Origin: Akkermansiaceae bacterium
Lineage (GTDB): Bacteria; Verrucomicrobiota; Verrucomicrobiia; Verrucomicrobiales; Akkermansiaceae
Length of the DNA: 29,161 nt
Reading direction: 5' to 3'
Assembly (NCBI GenBank): GCA_023300205.1
Contig: JALZVD010000095.1
Coordinates: 1 to 29,161, forward strand
Each line of letters begins with the position of its first letter. Positions within the stretch are counted from its first letter, which is position 1. Of the stretch, positions 24,931-29,161 are shown piece after piece. A program made the translations under genes and the position numbers. The notes below the pieces were generated by a model. The model was not told where the DNA came from and made no database searches. It was given only the letters and a program-made list of their open reading frames with translations.

Positions 24931-27900
24931 ATGTTTACACATAAGAATCCATTTATTTACGCATTTGCAGTTGTTGTGGCGTTGTCTAGTTCAGCTGTGC
25001 AAGGGCAGAAGAAAAGGCAATCTCAAAGGAAAACTGCTTATTCAGTGGAAGAGCAGTTATCTAAGTTTAAGGTGCCTGAAGGCTTTGTTGTGGAGCTCGT
25101 GGCTTCTGAAGAAAATGGACTGATTAATCCGATTGATTTGACCTTTGATGATGCAGGTCGCTTGTGGACACAGACTGCACGCATGTATCCACTGGATCCT
25201 GTAGCAGGCATTCGTTTTCATCAGGCGCTGGAGATGATGAAGGATCCTGACTTGGATAAGAAATTTCCTAAGGTGGCTGAGATTCAGAAGCTTTATAAAC
25301 TGGAGAAGCGTGGTGAAGACCAGATTCTGATTCTCGATGATCCGACAGAGCGAAGTAGAGGATCGCTTAAGGTATGGGCAGATGGTCTGGCGATTCCTCA
25401 GAGTATTTACCCTTATAAGAATGGGTGTTTTGTGGCGCATGGTTCTGAGTTTTTCTTTTTAGAGGATACTAATGATGATGGTAAGCAGGATAAGGTAGAG
25501 AGCGTGATGAGTGGTTTCGGTTTTTTTGATACTCATACGATGGCTCACTCTATCGTTAGAGGACCTGGTGGGTATCTTTATTTTACACATGGGGCGCTTA
25601 ATTCTGGTAAGGTGAAAGTTACTAAAACAGGTCAGGAGTTAGAGGTGATATATGCTAAGAATCTGCGAGCTAAGATAGATGGGACGAAGCTTGAGATCAT
25701 CGGGACTGCTAGAGATAATGTTTGGGGATATCAAGTGCGTTCCGACGGTCAGTGGTATTCTACTTCTGCTAATGATAACGGATTATCGGTTTTGCCGACT
25801 GAAGAGCAAACAGGTATCGATGGGATTGGTGGTGATTCGATTCGTGATTATCAGCCAATGATTAAAGGTGTGCATAAGTTCCGGGTTGGAGGTACGGGTA
25901 TTTCAGGTTTGGCATTTTCTGAAGATGGCGAGTATGGCTATCCTTCAGATTGGGAGAATGTGGCCTTTCTTGCGAACCCGATCACGAATGGGATCAGTGC
26001 TGTTAAGATAGAGCGTCTGCCATCAGGAGAGATTAAGGCTAAGCTTTTACCTGAATTCTTAACGTGTGATGATGACTGGTTTAGGCCAGTAAATATTGAG
26101 TTTGGTCCAGATGGGTGTCTGTATATTGCAGACTGGTATAATAAAGTGGTTTCTCATAATGAGATTAGCACCAATCACCCGGATAGAGATCGTAAGCATG
26201 GTCGTATTTGGAGAATCCGTCATAAGGATCAGAAAACTTTTGAAATTCCTAATCTAGTGAAGGTTGCAAACAGTGAGCTGCTGAAGCATTTAGATGGTAG
26301 AACACTTTGGGAAAAACGAGCAGCTTGGCAACAGATTGTGGATCGTCAGGCTGTGGAGCTTGCGCCGGCGTTAAAGAAAATGGCCTTGGATACTTCGGTT
26401 ACTAAGAGTGTTAGAATTCTAGCTGTTTGGAGTCTTGAGGGATTGAATCAGTATGATGAATCAGTCTTAAAGCAACTTATTGCTGATCAAGATGGAGATG
26501 TAGTTAGAGAGGCGATACGGACGTTGTCAAATTCTAGCTTATCTGCTGCGATGGTGGCTGAACTTATTGGGGGTAATATTGAGTCTGAGAATGCTATGGT
26601 TAGGTCACAGAGTATCAGAACACTTGAGGAGATAGGGAAAGCTGATGAGAATACGATTGATCTGCTTGTTAGGTCGTGTAAGCCAGCTTCTTCTGGGGGA
26701 ATTGTATTTGGAGGTCCTTATGAGCGTAATTTTGAAAGGTTTTTAGCACGTAAGGCTCTAGAGATCTATCCTGATGAGCTCACTCAGTATTTATCTACTT
26801 CAGAGGCTAGTCTGCAACCTGCAGAAAATATTCTTTGGGCCATTCAGGCTCTGCCTGAGGAACTCAGAGTTGATTTTTTAGTGAAGGTGTGGGGGCAAGC
26901 AACGGAAGGTGAGATTGATAAGGATACTTTTATTGCGGTGAGTAAAATGCTGAATAACCCTAAGGTACTTGAAGTGGTTAAAAAAACATTCACGGAGAGA
27001 GCTGCGGCGTTACTTCCGATGGCTATTGAGAATCAGTCCATGGTGGATGGTCCTGCTATATCTCAGTTTTATCAAATGCAAATCGCGGAGATGTTCCATT
27101 CTGGTGATGCAGAGAAGCAAGGTAAGGCACTTGATCTGGTAAATGATTTAAGAGCGCCTCAACATGGAAGAGAGATAGCTCAGATTCTAAGTTCTAAAAG
27201 TCAATCTAGCTTACACAAGCAGGCTATTCATGCACTAGCTCACAGCAAAGGTAATCATGCTGCTATCTATAATGCGGTGGCAAGTGATGTTGGCTATAGC
27301 TTTGATCTTAGGGTTGATGCAGTCGCGGGCCTTTGTGTCAGTGATCCTAAGGGTGCAGGGGCGGTTGTTACTAAGATAGTGGCTACTCTGGATGATGCTA
27401 GGAAGGCTGAGCTTGTGAGGAGACTCAGCTATAGCAAAGAAGGGAATACTGTTCTGTTTGCGTTATTAGATAAAAAGAAGATCAATGTTAACCATTGGGA
27501 TTTCCCTTCTTGCGATAGAGCGATAAAGTTCTTCAGAAGGAAGAAGCTAGCTAAAACTATCTATGCTCAATTAGTAAAGAGAGAGGCAGCTGAAAGGGAA
27601 GCGATGGAAGAAAGAACGGAGCATTATGTGAAGGCTGTGGGTAAGCTGAAAGGTAATGCGGATGTAGGGATGGCATTGTTTGGCTCATGTATGGGGTGTC
27701 ATATGGTAGGTGGTGAGGGGCAGAAGATAGCTCCTCCACTCGATGGATCTGCAGCAAGGGATGTGGAGCATTTGCTGACTGCAATTGTGAATCCAGACGC
27801 GGCAATGGAATCTGCTTTTGGTCTTTATTATGCGGTAAGAAAAGATGGCTTTGCTGTAGAAGGTTACTTGGTTAAGAGTGATGAAAATGGGATTGTGATT

Positions 27901-28053
27901 GCTACTCAAGGTGGACAGGAAACCTTTATCGCTAAATCTGCTCTGATCAATCACGGCAGTGTGAGTGGTCGGTCATTTATGCCACGTAGTTTCGGGTCAC
28001 TTCCTGACCAAACAATGGCTGATCTGCTGGCTTATATTAAGACATTGAAATAG
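24931..28053 (+). CDS. PVC-type secreted propeller/HEAT protein with C-terminal c-type haem domain
   Basis: A 1040-residue exported protein of the kind expanded in Verrucomicrobiota and Planctomycetota and often labelled putative membrane-bound dehydrogenase. Order: signal peptide (about 1-26, cleaved near VQG); a beta-propeller (about 40-430) opening with KVPEGFVVELVASEENGLINPIDLTFDDAGRLWTQ and closing with GPDGCLYIADWYNKVVSHNE and GRIWRIRH; HEAT-like helical repeats (about 440-890); and a cytochrome-c-like domain with CMGCH (Cys920, Cys923, His924) and a likely distal methionine in RSFMPRSFG. Its place is the periplasm or outer surface. Sugar or alcohol oxidation with electron transfer through the haem is the usual proposal; the substrate is unproven. 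The start is an ATG without a ribosome site, 149 bases after rapA. No motif for a separate cofactor was seen. Confidence 0.9.
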   Translation: MFTHKNPFIYAFAVVVALSSSAVQGQKKRQSQRKTAYSVEEQLSKFKVPEGFVVELVASEENGLINPIDLTFDDAGRLWTQTARMYPLDPVAGIRFHQALEMMKDPDLDKKFPKVAEIQKLYKLEKRGEDQILILDDPTERSRGSLKVWADGLAIPQSIYPYKNGCFVAHGSEFFFLEDTNDDGKQDKVESVMSGFGFFDTHTMAHSIVRGPGGYLYFTHGALNSGKVKVTKTGQELEVIYAKNLRAKIDGTKLEIIGTARDNVWGYQVRSDGQWYSTSANDNGLSVLPTEEQTGIDGIGGDSIRDYQPMIKGVHKFRVGGTGISGLAFSEDGEYGYPSDWENVAFLANPITNGISAVKIERLPSGEIKAKLLPEFLTCDDDWFRPVNIEFGPDGCLYIADWYNKVVSHNEISTNHPDRDRKHGRIWRIRHKDQKTFEIPNLVKVANSELLKHLDGRTLWEKRAAWQQIVDRQAVELAPALKKMALDTSVTKSVRILAVWSLEGLNQYDESVLKQLIADQDGDVVREAIRTLSNSSLSAAMVAELIGGNIESENAMVRSQSIRTLEEIGKADENTIDLLVRSCKPASSGGIVFGGPYERNFERFLARKALEIYPDELTQYLSTSEASLQPAENILWAIQALPEELRVDFLVKVWGQATEGEIDKDTFIAVSKMLNNPKVLEVVKKTFTERAAALLPMAIENQSMVDGPAISQFYQMQIAEMFHSGDAEKQGKALDLVNDLRAPQHGREIAQILSSKSQSSLHKQAIHALAHSKGNHAAIYNAVASDVGYSFDLRVDAVAGLCVSDPKGAGAVVTKIVATLDDARKAELVRRLSYSKEGNTVLFALLDKKKINVNHWDFPSCDRAIKFFRRKKLAKTIYAQLVKREAAEREAMEERTEHYVKAVGKLKGNADVGMALFGSCMGCHMVGGEGQKIAPPLDGSAARDVEHLLTAIVNPDAAMESAFGLYYAVRKDGFAVEGYLVKSDENGIVIATQGGQETFIAKSALINHGSVSGRSFMPRSFGSLPDQTMADLLAYIKTLK

Positions 28054-28058
28054 TAGCA

Positions 28059-28085
28059 TTGCGGTCTTGAACTGCTTATTATAAT
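28059..28085 (+). promoter_or_regulatory. Candidate promoter of the BadF/NAGK-type kinase gene
   Basis: TTGCGG (28059-28064) and a perfect TATAAT (28080-28085) are 15 bases apart and lie 133 bases before the kinase start. The spacing is short and the -35 is poor, so this is only suggestive. Confidence 0.28.
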
Positions 28086-28217
28086 TTATTGAGTGCGGTG
28101 AGAACTCGAATCATTACGATAGGCGTCTATTGGTGGCTATGTTGTTTATTAGGTTGGTCTTAATGAAGAATTTTTCTGGTTTATCCTGATGAGTTTGTTA
28201 TTTTTCAGGTAATCATA

Positions 28218-29161
28218 ATGTCTAATAATCGACTCAACTATATACTTGGAATAGAAGGTGGCGCAACGCGGACCTCTGTTATTCTTGCAGACTCTGATGA
28301 TAAGGTGATCACGCAGTTTACTGCTGGACCTTGTAATGTAAGGTTAATGTCGCAGAATGATCTGGAGGCGCATTTACGATCGATACGTGAACGGTTGCCG
28401 CGAGTTCCAGATGCGATAGGGATAGGTTTGGCAGGGGTAAGGCAGCAGGCAGATTTAGAGACTTTGGTTGCGAAGTTAGGTAGAGTTTGGCCTGGGGTTC
28501 CTTGTACACCGTCTGATGATTTGATGACGGCAATGGAGACGGAGGTGTGGCCTGAGGATTGTCCTACTCAAATATTGGTTTTGTCTGGTACGGGGTCATG
28601 TTTTCTGGGGAGAACACGGGATGGTCAGGAATTGAAAATTGGCGGGATGGGGCATGTTTTAGGAGACCGCGCGTCTGCTTGTGATATTGCGCAGACTGCA
28701 TTACGGGAGGTGATGGCTCATTATGATAATGAGGAGGTTTGGTCTGCATTGGGGGTGGGTATTTTGGCTCAGTTGCAGTTAAATGAACCTGAGGGATTGA
28801 TTGACTGGTCATTGGAGGCGACTAAAACGGAGTTAGCGTCTGTGGCGAAAACGGTATTTGATACTGCGCGTGAGGATAAAGATCCTATTTCGCTGGAGGT
28901 TTTAGAGGAGGCTGCGGAGGTGCTGGCTAAGGATGCGGTTGCTACGGCGCGGAGGTTAGATCTTTCACGTACTAGTGTGGTGCAGTTTCTTTATAATGGT
29001 GGTGTTTTGTTAAAGAATCCTGAATTTCGCTCAGAGGTTGATCGTTTGATTTTGATGGATTTTCCGAATGCTGTGCTGACGCCGCTTAGTAGGGCTAGTA
29101 CTTGGGGGGCTGTGGAGCTGGGGCGTAAGGCTCTGGAGAGCGGGGGGTATTGTAATATTGT
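28218..29161 (+). CDS. BadF/BadG/NAGK-type ATP-dependent sugar kinase, 3' end outside window
   Basis: The frame is open from ATG 28218 to the last base, 314 full codons, so the C-terminus is missing. It belongs to the BadF/BadG/BcrA and N-acetylglucosamine kinase group of the actin-like ATPase superfamily. The phosphate-1 motif is GIEGGATRTS at about 11-20, where the usual Asp is Glu, and phosphate-2 is VLSGTGSCFLGR followed by IGGMGHVLGDRASACDI; an adenosine-type motif is seen as FLYNGGVLLKNPEF. The visible length already matches a complete kinase domain, so the unseen part may be a further domain. In some bacteria such kinases are fused to MurQ etherase for cell-wall amino-sugar recycling; that is a guess here. 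Start chosen as the first ATG before the motif; no convincing Shine-Dalgarno sequence. Confidence 0.86.
   Translation, partial: MSNNRLNYILGIEGGATRTSVILADSDDKVITQFTAGPCNVRLMSQNDLEAHLRSIRERLPRVPDAIGIGLAGVRQQADLETLVAKLGRVWPGVPCTPSDDLMTAMETEVWPEDCPTQILVLSGTGSCFLGRTRDGQELKIGGMGHVLGDRASACDIAQTALREVMAHYDNEEVWSALGVGILAQLQLNEPEGLIDWSLEATKTELASVAKTVFDTAREDKDPISLEVLEEAAEVLAKDAVATARRLDLSRTSVVQFLYNGGVLLKNPEFRSEVDRLILMDFPNAVLTPLSRASTWGAVELGRKALESGGYCNI

Noticed and set aside
1..29161. Mobile elements, CRISPR arrays, tRNA or rRNA genes
   Set aside because: I saw no transposase or integrase gene, no spaced direct repeats and no tRNA-like cloverleaf; a tRNA scan could still be run to confirm.

Overview
The window looks like ordinary chromosomal DNA from a member of the Verrucomicrobiota (PVC superphylum). 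The best evidence is the 1040-residue secreted protein with a PVC-type beta-propeller, HEAT-like repeats and a C-terminal c-type haem site. The DXS variant, the TGS-less threonyl-tRNA synthetase and the large lineage-type secreted proteins fit too. Placement below phylum level is not possible by eye. Genes are dense. No tRNA, rRNA, CRISPR array, insertion sequence or prophage was seen.

Layout. (1) 1-975: 3' end of typA/bipA and a bidirectional terminator. (2) 8744-998, minus strand: six tightly spaced genes that could form one operon: a LuxC-like acyl-CoA reductase, a cytosolic PAS histidine kinase and an NtrC-type sigma-54 activator (4-base overlap), a GT-C-like membrane protein, xseB and dxs. 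(3) 8915-11658, plus strand: rpsN (zinc-independent S14), an FmdB zinc-ribbon protein and a UvrD/Rep helicase. (4) 12738-11785, minus strand: a secreted LysM protein, with a strong hairpin beyond its 3' end. (5) 13109-15731, plus strand: thrS (no TGS domain) and infC, then a terminator. (6) 20304-15816, minus strand: an ABCG-like half-transporter, a terminator, then a small membrane-anchored protein and a large secreted protein of unknown function. (7) 20412-29161, plus strand: an AsmA-like protein, a RapA-like SNF2 helicase, the PVC haem/propeller protein, and a BadF/NAGK-type sugar kinase cut by the window edge.

Roles fall into translation (TypA, S14, ThrRS, IF-3), DNA and RNA-polymerase maintenance (XseB, UvrD/Rep, RapA), isoprenoid precursor supply (DXS), cell-envelope work (LysM, AsmA-like, GT-C-like, ABC exporter, secreted proteins) and one regulatory module (PAS kinase plus sigma-54 activator).

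The most striking signal is at infC. A perfect AGGAGG lies 8 bases before an in-frame ATA at 15093, which gives a 212-residue IF-3 starting on a non-canonical codon, as in other bacteria where IF-3 represses its own rare-start mRNA. It stands out because almost every other gene start here has no Shine-Dalgarno sequence; thrS, directly upstream, is the other exception. I found no convincing wholly new multi-gene system. The best leads are the LuxC-like/two-component cluster and the uncharacterised secreted-protein pair next to the ABC exporter.
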